A stretch of DNA of 64,000 nucleotides from Halalkalibacillus halophilus DSM 18494 (lineage in GTDB: Bacteria; Bacillota; Bacilli; Bacillales; Alkalibacillaceae). The position numbers and the translations under genes were made by a program. Under the pieces are notes generated by a model. It ran no database searches. It saw nothing but the letters and a program-made list of their open reading frames with translations, and had not been told where the DNA came from. Location of the stretch: positions 186,001 to 250,000 of the forward strand of contig NZ_AUHI01000004.1 of the NCBI RefSeq assembly GCF_000423105.1. The letters run 5' to 3'. Each line of letters begins with the position of its first letter. Position 1 is the first letter of the stretch. This document shows positions 44,370 to 51,924 of this stretch, in pieces.

Positions 44370-45277
44370 ATCTGAATGTTGATTTAAATGGATTATTGTT
44401 AAAAAATCCAATTATGCCTGCCTCCGGTTGCTTTGGATTCGGAAAAGAATTCAGTCAGTTTTATAATTTAAATGAACTTGGTGCGATCGTAATCAAAGCG
44501 GCTACAGGAGAACAAAGATTTGGAAATCCTACCCCGCGTGTAGCAGAGACTTCTGGCGGTATGCTCAATGCGATTGGCTTACAAAACCCAGGAGTAGAAG
44601 GAATCATTGAAAAAGAACTTCCGTTTTTACAAGGAATAGATAGTCCAGTAATCGCGAATGTTGCAGGAAGCCTACCAGAAGAATATGTTCACGTAGCAAA
44701 GCTTTTGAATGAAGTAGACCGGGTGGATGCGTTGGAACTAAATATTTCATGTCCAAATGTAAAAGAGGGTGGCGTTCAATTTGGTACGGACCCTCGTCAA
44801 GCAGCTGATTTAACAAGCTTAGTTAAACAAGCTACGAATAAACCTATATTTGTTAAATTATCGCCAAATGTTTCTGATATCGGTGAAATTGCAGAAGCGG
44901 TCGAACAAGCAGGGGCTGATGGTATATCTATGATTAATACATTAACTGGTATGCGTATAGATTTGCATACAAAACAGCCGATTATTTCTAATCGTACGGG
45001 CGGACTATCAGGACCCGCAATTAAACCAATTGCAATCCGCATGATAAATGAAGTTAGAAACCGGGTTAACCTACCTATTATAGGAATGGGAGGGGTAGCA
45101 AGTAGTGAGGATGTACTTGAAATGCTTTTAGCTGGCGCAGATGCAGTAGCAGTAGGAACGGCAAACTTTCAAAATCCAATGATCTGTAAAGAAATCATTG
45201 ATGAGCTGCCTCAAACCTTAATGAAATACGGATTCCAATCCATAAAGGAGGTTCGAAACTCACGATGTCTAAATTAG
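44366..45277 (+). CDS. pyrD: Dihydroorotate dehydrogenase, class 1B catalytic subunit
   Basis: PyrD oxidises dihydroorotate to orotate on FMN. The 303-residue TIM barrel has the catalytic cysteine in ELNISCPNVKEGG (about residues 126-138), NPIMPASGCFGFG near the N-terminus, and the C-terminal phosphate-binding IIGMGGVASSEDVLEM and AVGTANF. Adjacent pyrK confirms the NAD-linked heterotetramer. The start overlaps pyrK by four bases and the end overlaps pyrF by 13 bases. Confidence 0.97.
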   Translation: MNLNVDLNGLLLKNPIMPASGCFGFGKEFSQFYNLNELGAIVIKAATGEQRFGNPTPRVAETSGGMLNAIGLQNPGVEGIIEKELPFLQGIDSPVIANVAGSLPEEYVHVAKLLNEVDRVDALELNISCPNVKEGGVQFGTDPRQAADLTSLVKQATNKPIFVKLSPNVSDIGEIAEAVEQAGADGISMINTLTGMRIDLHTKQPIISNRTGGLSGPAIKPIAIRMINEVRNRVNLPIIGMGGVASSEDVLEMLLAGADAVAVGTANFQNPMICKEIIDELPQTLMKYGFQSIKEVRNSRCLN

Positions 45278-45960
45278 CCTATGTCGCACTAGATTTTCCA
45301 AGTTTTGAGAAAACAAAAGCCTTTATTGAAAGTTACAAAATGCATGGTATACCAGTAAAAGTTGGAATGGAGCTCTTTTATGCTGGTGGAACTCAAGTGA
45401 TTAATTACTTAAAAGAAAATAACCATCCGATCTTTTTAGATTTGAAGTTGCACGATATCCCTACTACTGTTCAACAAGCCATGAAACAACTCGCATCTTT
45501 TCATGTAGATATAATTAATGTGCATGCTGCAGGTGGTAAGCACATGATCGCAGGTGCTAAAGAAGGGTTATTACAGGGGGGAGCTAATACAACCAAACTG
45601 TATACGGTCACACAATTAACTTCTACAAGTAATTCTATGCTGAGAAATGAGTTATTGATTGAAAGGGAGATGGAACAAGTGGTAGCTCATTATGCAAAAT
45701 CAAGTGCAGCTGCAGGAGCCGATGGGGTTGTCTGTGCCGTTCAAGAAGTTCCGTTAGTGAAAGAAATAAATGGAATATTTTTTGAAACGATCACTCCTGG
45801 AATCAGGTTGCAAAACGATGCTTCTGATGATCAAGAAAGAATTGCCACCCCCTCCTTAGCGAAGACAAAAGGTACTGATTATATAGTCGTAGGAAGAGCT
45901 GTAACTAAAGCTAGTAATCCAGCTGAAGCTTATCAACAAATTCTAAAGGAGTGGGAATAG
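45265..45960 (+). CDS. pyrF: Orotidine 5'-phosphate decarboxylase
   Basis: PyrF decarboxylates OMP to UMP. The 231-residue TIM barrel shows the catalytic block FLDLKLHDIPTTVQQAM (about residues 57-73, with Asp-Lys-Asp) and the phosphate-binding TPGIRL and YIVVGRAV motifs. AAAGGAGG lies inside the pyrD 3' end, before ATG 45265. The pyrE start follows its stop directly with no gap. Confidence 0.97.
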   Translation: MSKLAYVALDFPSFEKTKAFIESYKMHGIPVKVGMELFYAGGTQVINYLKENNHPIFLDLKLHDIPTTVQQAMKQLASFHVDIINVHAAGGKHMIAGAKEGLLQGGANTTKLYTVTQLTSTSNSMLRNELLIEREMEQVVAHYAKSSAAAGADGVVCAVQEVPLVKEINGIFFETITPGIRLQNDASDDQERIATPSLAKTKGTDYIVVGRAVTKASNPAEAYQQILKEWE

Positions 45961-46572
45961 ATGACAGAATCAACACTCGCTAACTTGTTACTTAAGATGG
46001 AAGCATTACAAATTAAGGACGATTTTCCATTCACATGGGCCTCCGGGATACAATCACCTGTTTACTGTGATAACCGACTAATTATTTCATATCCGGAAGT
46101 CAGAAAAATAGTCTTGAAAATGTTTATCCAAAAAATAAAGGAAGAAGAAATAGAAGTAGATGTCATCGCTGGATGTGCAACTGCAGGAATCCCACATGCA
46201 GCTTGGCTTGCAGAAGCGTTAGACGTTCCAATGATTTATGTTCGTTCCAAGCCGAAATCACACGGGAAAAAGAATTTGATAGAAGGCTTGCTAAAAGAAG
46301 GTCAGAAGGTACTCGTCATCGAGGATTTGATCTCTACAGGTGGTAGTTCTTTGCAAGCAGCGCATGCTGTTGAAGATGAAGGTGGAGAGGCAGTAGGAAT
46401 ACTGGCTATTTTCACTTACGGTTTACGAAAAAGTAAATATAATTTCAAAGAAGCACAAATTCCGTTACATACACTTCTTAGCTTTGATGATATTTTAAAA
46501 GAAATGCAGGGATCTAATCATTTATCCAGTGAACAAGTAAAAACGTTAGTTAAGTGGAGAGATGAGTTGTAA
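45961..46572 (+). CDS. pyrE: Orotate phosphoribosyltransferase
   Basis: PyrE joins orotate and PRPP to give OMP. The 203-residue protein has the orotate-binding FTWASGIQSPVYCDNR segment (about 22-37), the flexible loop RSKPKSHGKKNLIEG (about 94-108) and the PRPP loop VLVIEDLISTGGSS (about 116-129). AAAGGAG is part of the pyrF 3' end. As the last gene of the operon it faces rqcH across a shared hairpin. Confidence 0.97.
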   Translation: MTESTLANLLLKMEALQIKDDFPFTWASGIQSPVYCDNRLIISYPEVRKIVLKMFIQKIKEEEIEVDVIAGCATAGIPHAAWLAEALDVPMIYVRSKPKSHGKKNLIEGLLKEGQKVLVIEDLISTGGSSLQAAHAVEDEGGEAVGILAIFTYGLRKSKYNFKEAQIPLHTLLSFDDILKEMQGSNHLSSEQVKTLVKWRDEL

Positions 46573-46595
46573 TTATAATCATTTCAATATAGAAA

Positions 46596-46627
46596 GAGGC
46601 TGGGACAAAAGAAATTGTCCCAGCCTC
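46596..46627. terminator. Bidirectional terminator between pyrE and rqcH
   Basis: GAGGCTGGGACAA (46596-46608) and TTGTCCCAGCCTC (46615-46627) form a perfect 13-bp stem with a six-base loop between two convergent genes. Neither side has a long T-run, so efficiency rests on stem strength. The same GGCTGGGACAA arm frames the repeat at 33.2 kb. Confidence 0.8.
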
Positions 46628-46643
46628 AATTATTCTATGCTGT

Positions 46644-48359
46644 TTATTGTGTCGTATCCTTTTTGTGAAGTGCTTCAATTTTATCTCCGTCTGGCGTGAC
46701 GAATACCGTTTGTTGTTGCTCATAAATAACATAACCAGGCTTTGCTCCGTTTGGCTTCTTCACATGTTTCACTAATGTGTAATCTACTGGCACAGAAGCA
46801 GATAATTTTGCTTTGCTATAGTAAGCCCCAATCATAGCTGCTTCTAAAATCGTTTCTTCAGAAGGTTTATTTGACCGAATCAGCACATGAGAACCAGGTA
46901 TATCTTTTGCGTGAAGCCAATAGTCTTCTTTATTAGCTAATCTTGTGGTGACAAACTCATTTTGTTTATTATTTCTACCAACAATAATTTCTGTACCATC
47001 TGTTGACGTATAATAATCAGGAGAGAGCATCTTTTTCTTCTTCTTTTTCGATCCCTTCTGTTTTTGTTTGACATACCCTTCTTCTTCTAACTCTTCGCGA
47101 ATATCTGCTACATCAACTTCTCTTGCCTGTTCTAATTGTTGTATGATGCGTTCTAAATATTCGATTTCTTTTTTGGCTTTTTCAATTTCTACTTCTACTA
47201 CTTGTTTAGATTTCTTAAGTTTTTGATATTGTTTGAAATAGCTTTGTGCATTTTCGCTGGGTGTTTTATTCGGATTGAGATCGATGCTTAAGTTATTTTG
47301 ATTGGGATCATAATAATCCATCACTTCCACTTTGGAATCTCCATGGTTTACTAAATGCATATGGGCTGTTAAAAGCTCACCTTTTTTCTGGTATTCATCA
47401 GCTTTTTCGGCTTTTTTAAGTGTCGTTAATTGCTTTTTTATTTTACGTTCATTCTTGTCTCGTTCATTTTTAAGCATGCGCATTAAATCATACGTTTGAT
47501 TCTTAATGCGATCTCTTTCAGCCTTGCCATAGTAAAAAGTGTCTAACATTTCATTTACGGTGTCAAAATGCTTTGCGTCTTGTGAATTTGAAAATGGAAT
47601 TACGTGAAAATCTTCTTTATCACCTTTTATAATCGAAGGTTGATAGTCATGGTTTATTAGTTGTGATTGAAACTTTTCGAAAACCTCTTTATATGTCGAT
47701 TCGGATCCAAGATATGCTTGTTCAGCTAGATTATTCGTCACAATAGGAGAACAACCCATTAATAGATTCAACATTTGCTTGCCCATTTTCCCTTGATTAA
47801 AATCCAATTTTTTTATAAAGGTAGAGGGTTCAAGTTCAACCGGATTGAATTTGCCTTGTTCAGGTGGTGCGACATATGTTTGCCCAGGTAAAATTGAGCG
47901 GTGTCTATTTTGAGCAGGGCTGATATGTTTTAAGCTGTCTAAAATCACGTTACGTTCTGGGTCGACTAATATTGCATTACTGTGTTTACCCATGATTTCA
48001 ATAATTAGCTTCTTGTTATTTTCATCGCCAATTTCATCTTTACTTCTAACAGACAAGTGAATGATTCGCTCCATTTCTACTTGTTCTACCTTTTCTACAT
48101 AACCAGATGCTAAGTATTTACGTAAAACCATACAATACATCGGAGGCTCTTTAGGGTTTGTGAATTTTTGGCTGGTTAAATGGGTCCTTGCATAAGTTGC
48201 GTGGTTAGATATCAATAAAGAATGATTTTTTCCTTTATTTCTTACTGTAATAATAATCTCACTGTCTGTTGGTTGATAAATCTTCTGTATTCTACCACCA
48301 GTAAGTAGTGTATTAAGTTCTTCTGTTACTGCCCGAGTTACTATTCCATCAAATGGCAT
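46644..48359 (-). CDS. rqcH: Ribosome quality control protein RqcH (NEMF family, YloA)
   Basis: RqcH binds split 50S subunits with stalled peptidyl-tRNA and recruits tRNA(Ala) to add C-terminal alanine tails that mark the peptide for degradation. The 571 residues comprise an N-terminal NFACT-N domain (MPFDGIVTRAVTEELNTLL), helix-hairpin-helix and long coiled-coil parts (about 270-430), and a C-terminal NFACT-R domain with WLHAKDIPGSHVLIRS and the HVKKPNGAKPGYV motif. Older annotations call it a fibronectin-binding protein. I chose ATG 48359, preceded by GAGGTGATG; codons further upstream lack a ribosome site. Confidence 0.95.
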   Translation of the reverse strand: MPFDGIVTRAVTEELNTLLTGGRIQKIYQPTDSEIIITVRNKGKNHSLLISNHATYARTHLTSQKFTNPKEPPMYCMVLRKYLASGYVEKVEQVEMERIIHLSVRSKDEIGDENNKKLIIEIMGKHSNAILVDPERNVILDSLKHISPAQNRHRSILPGQTYVAPPEQGKFNPVELEPSTFIKKLDFNQGKMGKQMLNLLMGCSPIVTNNLAEQAYLGSESTYKEVFEKFQSQLINHDYQPSIIKGDKEDFHVIPFSNSQDAKHFDTVNEMLDTFYYGKAERDRIKNQTYDLMRMLKNERDKNERKIKKQLTTLKKAEKADEYQKKGELLTAHMHLVNHGDSKVEVMDYYDPNQNNLSIDLNPNKTPSENAQSYFKQYQKLKKSKQVVEVEIEKAKKEIEYLERIIQQLEQAREVDVADIREELEEEGYVKQKQKGSKKKKKKMLSPDYYTSTDGTEIIVGRNNKQNEFVTTRLANKEDYWLHAKDIPGSHVLIRSNKPSEETILEAAMIGAYYSKAKLSASVPVDYTLVKHVKKPNGAKPGYVIYEQQQTVFVTPDGDKIEALHKKDTTQ

Positions 48360-48503
48360 GTTCATCACCTCATTCATTGATAGTATAGCATGAAGCATTT
48401 AAATGATGATAGGTTGTAAGGCTATGTATTGAAATCAAGTTACTTATAGTGCGACAATAGAAAAAGAATATAAGGATTATCTATTGGTAAGGGTAGTGGT
48501 TAT

Positions 48504-49382
48504 ATGGTTAATAGCATGACAGGATATGGTCAATCTACAAATACATATAAGGAAACAACAGTCGAAGTTGAAGTTCGGACGGTTAATCATCGTTACCTAG
48601 ACTATTTATTTAGAATTCCAAGGCAATTATATGCATTTGAAGACGAAATAAAGTCTTGTATTAAAGAGTTCTTTTATCGTGGTCGTATAGAAATAGACAT
48701 TAAATTAGTTGGGGAAGCAATGCATGGTGAAGAAGTAAAAGTTAATTGGAGTTTGTTAAATCAATATTTGGAGCACGTGGAATCAATTAAAGCGAACACT
48801 ACTGTCACCGGGGATTTAAATATAAATCAATTAATTACAATGGAAGGAATATGGATAACCGAGACGGAAAAATCCATTGACCCTCATTTAAAAGATCTCA
48901 TTGTAAAGACTTTGCGTGAAACGCTTCAGCGTGCCTTAAAAATGCGTAAAGATGAAGGGGAATCATTATATACAGATGTTTTAAATCGTTTAAGTTTCAT
49001 GTATTCTTATGTAAAGAAACTTACCGATCAACAACCTCAATTAAAAAATCTGTATCATGAAAAACTATCTGAAAGAGTCAAGGAGCTTGCAGGTTCTGAT
49101 GGTGTAGATGAGAATAGACTTGCACAAGAAGTTGCCCATCTTGTTGATAAAGGGGATATTAGTGAAGAAATCATACGTCTTGAGTCTCATCTGAAACAAA
49201 TGGAGAATCTGCTTGAAACAGAGTCAGCAATAGGTAGACGACTAGACTTTCTTACGCAAGAACTATTAAGAGAGACCAACACAATTGGGTCTAAATCTTT
49301 TCATGAACAAATTAGTGAGATTACGGTAGCATTAAAGAGTGAAATAGAGAAAGTAAAAGAACAAGTGCAAAATATAGAATAA
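48504..49382 (+). CDS. YicC family endoribonuclease (YloC)
   Basis: A 292-residue protein of the YicC/YloC family, recently shown in E. coli and B. subtilis to be an endoribonuclease. It opens with the family signature MVNSMTGYGQS and has the VRTVNHRYLDYLFRIPR block (about residues 25-41). The C-terminal DUF1732 region shows RRLDFLTQELLRETNTIGSKS (about 243-263) with conserved acidic residues. The ribosome site before ATG 48504 is poor. A separate promoter follows for remA, so yloC appears to be transcribed alone. Confidence 0.93.
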   Translation: MVNSMTGYGQSTNTYKETTVEVEVRTVNHRYLDYLFRIPRQLYAFEDEIKSCIKEFFYRGRIEIDIKLVGEAMHGEEVKVNWSLLNQYLEHVESIKANTTVTGDLNINQLITMEGIWITETEKSIDPHLKDLIVKTLRETLQRALKMRKDEGESLYTDVLNRLSFMYSYVKKLTDQQPQLKNLYHEKLSERVKELAGSDGVDENRLAQEVAHLVDKGDISEEIIRLESHLKQMENLLETESAIGRRLDFLTQELLRETNTIGSKSFHEQISEITVALKSEIEKVKEQVQNIE

Positions 49383-49385
49383 TAT

Positions 49386-49415
49386 TTGAGTTAATGAAGG
49401 TATTTAGACTATAAT
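49386..49415 (+). promoter_or_regulatory. sigma-A promoter for remA-gmk-rpoZ
   Basis: TTGAGT (49386-49391), an 18-bp spacer and a perfect TATAAT (49410-49415) lie about 75 bp before remA. Confidence 0.65.
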
Positions 49416-49491
49416 AGACTTATTGCTATGCAATGGGAAGTTTTTATCATTTGTATAGAATATTAATAATCAATAGTTAGGGGAATAATAA

Positions 49492-49752
49492 ATGAACTTG
49501 AAATTAATTAATATCGGGTTTGGTAATGTTGTATCAGCCAATAGAATTATCTCGATTGTGTCACCCGAATCAGCCCCGATTAAACGAATTATTACGGTCG
49601 CCCGTGATAAAAATAAGTTAGTAGACGCTACATATGGAAGACGAACAAGAGCTGTCATTGTAACAGATAGCGACCACGTTATTTTATCAGCAGTACAGCC
49701 AGAAACGGTTGGACAGCGAGTGGTAAATGAAGATATGAACATCGATAACTAG
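49492..49752 (+). CDS. remA: Extracellular matrix regulator RemA (YlzA)
   Basis: RemA is an 86-residue DNA-binding protein that activates matrix and osmoprotection genes in B. subtilis. The whole sequence, from LKLINIGFGNVVSANRIISI through ARDKNKLVDATYGRRTRAVI to SAVQPETVGQR, is very similar to the family. Related proteins in non-biofilm species are conserved too, so targets here may differ. TTAGGGG precedes ATG 49492. gmk follows 11 bases later. Confidence 0.95.
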   Translation: MNLKLINIGFGNVVSANRIISIVSPESAPIKRIITVARDKNKLVDATYGRRTRAVIVTDSDHVILSAVQPETVGQRVVNEDMNIDN

Positions 49753-49763
49753 GAGGAACTGTA

Positions 49764-50384
49764 GTGAAAGGCGAAAAAGGAATTTTATTTATACTCTCAG
49801 GTCCTTCCGGGGTCGGCAAAGGAACTGTAAGAAAAACTTTATTCGAACAAGACCCAGAACTGCAATACTCCATTTCAGTAACAACTAGAAATCCTCGAGA
49901 AGGGGAAGTTAATGGTGTAGATTACTTCTTTAAATCTAAAGAGGAAGTAAGTACAATGATTGAACAAGATGAATTTATCGAGTATGCTGAATATGTAGGG
50001 AATTATTATGGAACACCTAAAGCGTATGTCCAAGAAACTTTAAATCAAGGAAAAGATGTCTTTTTAGAGATTGAAGTTCAAGGGGCTTTACAAGTAAAAG
50101 ATAACTTCCCAGAGGGTGTATTTATATTTTTATTCCCTCCAAGTTTAGAAGAATTAAAAAACAGAATTATTAATAGAGGAACTGAATCAGAAGATTTAGT
50201 TCGAAATCGATTATTAGAAGCTAAAAAAGAAATTGATATGATGGATGCATATGATTATGTAGTGGTTAATGATCAAGTGCAGTTAGCAGTAGATCGTATT
50301 CAAGCAATTGTTACGAGTGAACATTGTAAAAGAGAAAGAATTTCCAAACAATATAAAATAGCACTAGGGAGTGATTTGATATGA
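49764..50384 (+). CDS. gmk: Guanylate kinase
   Basis: Gmk phosphorylates GMP to GDP. The 206-residue protein has the P-loop LSGPSGVGKGTVRKTL (about residues 10-25), the GMP-binding SVTTRNPREGEVNGVDYFF segment (about 38-56) and a lid region with NRGTESEDLVRNRLLEA. The start is GTG 49764 after AGGAGG. The end overlaps rpoZ by four bases (ATGA). In Firmicutes this enzyme is inhibited by (p)ppGpp. Confidence 0.97.
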   Translation: MKGEKGILFILSGPSGVGKGTVRKTLFEQDPELQYSISVTTRNPREGEVNGVDYFFKSKEEVSTMIEQDEFIEYAEYVGNYYGTPKAYVQETLNQGKDVFLEIEVQGALQVKDNFPEGVFIFLFPPSLEELKNRIINRGTESEDLVRNRLLEAKKEIDMMDAYDYVVVNDQVQLAVDRIQAIVTSEHCKRERISKQYKIALGSDLI

Positions 50385-50599
50385 TTCTTGAACCATCAGT
50401 AGACAATCTCTTGACAAAAATCGATTCAAAATACGCTATAGTTATTACTGCTGCCAAGCGTGCAAGAGAAATTCATGAAGAAGAAAACTACTTACTTGAG
50501 AAATATAAGTCAAGTAAAAACGTAGGTATTGCGTTAGAGGAAATTATTGATGACAAATTAAATGTAGCAGGTCTTGAGAACGTCGAACAATTAGACTAA
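50381..50599 (+). CDS. rpoZ: RNA polymerase omega subunit
   Basis: Omega is a small chaperone-like subunit that binds beta-prime. The 72 residues include the family core LLTKIDSKYAIVITAAKRAR and the end of helix region with NVGIALEEI. ATG 50381 overlaps gmk, with TAGGGAG a few bases upstream. A terminator follows 16 bases after the stop. Confidence 0.95.
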   Translation: MILEPSVDNLLTKIDSKYAIVITAAKRAREIHEEENYLLEKYKSSKNVGIALEEIIDDKLNVAGLENVEQLD

Positions 50600-50615
50600 T
50601 GAGCATGTGAGAAAA

Positions 50616-50642
50616 AACAACCTGGTGACGGGTTGTTTTTTT
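50616..50642 (+). terminator. Rho-independent terminator after rpoZ
   Basis: AACAACC (50616-50622) pairs with GGTTGTT (50631-50637), extended by flanking A and T runs, around an eight-base loop and followed by T residues. Confidence 0.85.
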
Positions 50643-50670
50643 CTACAAGGAAAAAGAATGCTATTATAAT
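50642..50670 (+). promoter_or_regulatory. sigma-A promoter for the coaBC-priA-fmt-rsmB gene group
   Basis: TCTACA (50642-50647), a 17-bp spacer and a perfect TATAAT (50665-50670) lie directly behind the rpoZ terminator and about 50 bp before coaBC. Confidence 0.6.
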
Positions 50671-50718
50671 GACAAACCCAAAACAAGAGGCGTGAAATGA
50701 TTAATCGGAGGCGTAATC

Positions 50719-51924
50719 ATGTTGACTAATAAAAAGATATTACTAGGTGTATCCGGTGGAATTGCGGCTTATAAGGCTTGTGCACTAACAAGTAAACTTG
50801 TTCAACAAGGGGCAGAAGTGAAAGTAGTGATGACAGAGGGATCTACCGCATTTGTACAACCTTTAACTTTTCAAGCTTTATCAAGAAATCCAGTCTATAC
50901 AGATGCTTTTGATGAAAAAAATCCTCAAAAGGTAGCACATATCGATTTAGCTGATTGGGCAGACTTAGTTATTCTTGCACCTGCGACAGCCAACTTACTC
51001 GGGAAGGTTGCAAATGGTTTAGCAGATGATATGTTGTCAACCACACTTCTTGCAACTACAGCTCCAGTTTATGTTGCACCTGCTATGAATGTTCATATGT
51101 ATGACCATCCTGCAGTGAAAGAAAACCTGCAAACACTTGAACAGTATGGTTATCGTTTTATTGAGCCTGGGGATGGTTATTTGGCCTGCGGATATGTAGG
51201 AAAAGGCAGATTAGAAGAACCCGAGAATATTATACGCGTGATTGAGAAGGATTTTTTTAAACAGCAACCATTAAAAGGTAAGAAAATTTTAATAACTGCG
51301 GGGCCAACAATTGAAAGTGTTGATGCAGTCAGATATTTTACTAATCGTTCCTCCGGCAAAATGGGATATGCGCTTGCAGAAGTATCAAAGGAACTTGGTG
51401 CAGAAGTTACTTTAATAAGTGGTCCTGTAGAATTAAAACAAGTATCAGGTGTTGAGACAATCTATACTACATCTGCTGAAGAAATGTACCAAGCAGTAAT
51501 GGACCATTATTCTTTCCAAGATATTATTATCAAAGCGGCGGCTGTTGCAGATTATCGTCCTAAAGAAAGTTTAAAGGATAAGTTGAAAAAGAAAGAGGGG
51601 GATCTCTCAATTGAAATGGAGAGAACCCAAGATATTTTGAAAACATTAGGTGAAAGTAAGACATCTCAGTATTTAGTAGGATTCGCAGCAGAGACAAGTG
51701 ATTTAGTACATTATGGTAAAGAAAAATTAGTTAAGAAAAACTTAGACTTAATTGCAATTAATGATATTAGTGAACCAACAAGCGGATTTAAATCGGATGA
51801 AAATGCTGTTCACCTTATAACCAATGACGGGAAAGAAAAAGTTATTCCAACTGCTTCGAAGAAACAAATATCTGAAGAAATTTTACTTTTTATTTCTGAA
51901 CAACTGAAAGGTGAACGTTTGTGA
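50719..51924 (+). CDS. coaBC: Bifunctional phosphopantothenoylcysteine decarboxylase / phosphopantothenate--cysteine ligase
   Basis: CoaBC couples cysteine to phosphopantothenate and decarboxylates the product on the way to CoA. The 401 residues hold an FMN-dependent CoaC half (GVSGGIAAYKAC at the N-terminus, PAMNVHMYDHPAV, and the catalytic cysteine in YLACGYVGKGRLEEP near residue 158) and a CoaB half with ITAGPTIESVDAVRYFTNRSSGKMG and KAAAVADYRP. TCGGAGG precedes ATG 50719. Together with panE, this places two CoA-pathway genes in the window. It overlaps priA by four bases. Confidence 0.96.
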   Translation: MLTNKKILLGVSGGIAAYKACALTSKLVQQGAEVKVVMTEGSTAFVQPLTFQALSRNPVYTDAFDEKNPQKVAHIDLADWADLVILAPATANLLGKVANGLADDMLSTTLLATTAPVYVAPAMNVHMYDHPAVKENLQTLEQYGYRFIEPGDGYLACGYVGKGRLEEPENIIRVIEKDFFKQQPLKGKKILITAGPTIESVDAVRYFTNRSSGKMGYALAEVSKELGAEVTLISGPVELKQVSGVETIYTTSAEEMYQAVMDHYSFQDIIIKAAAVADYRPKESLKDKLKKKEGDLSIEMERTQDILKTLGESKTSQYLVGFAAETSDLVHYGKEKLVKKNLDLIAINDISEPTSGFKSDENAVHLITNDGKEKVIPTASKKQISEEILLFISEQLKGERL

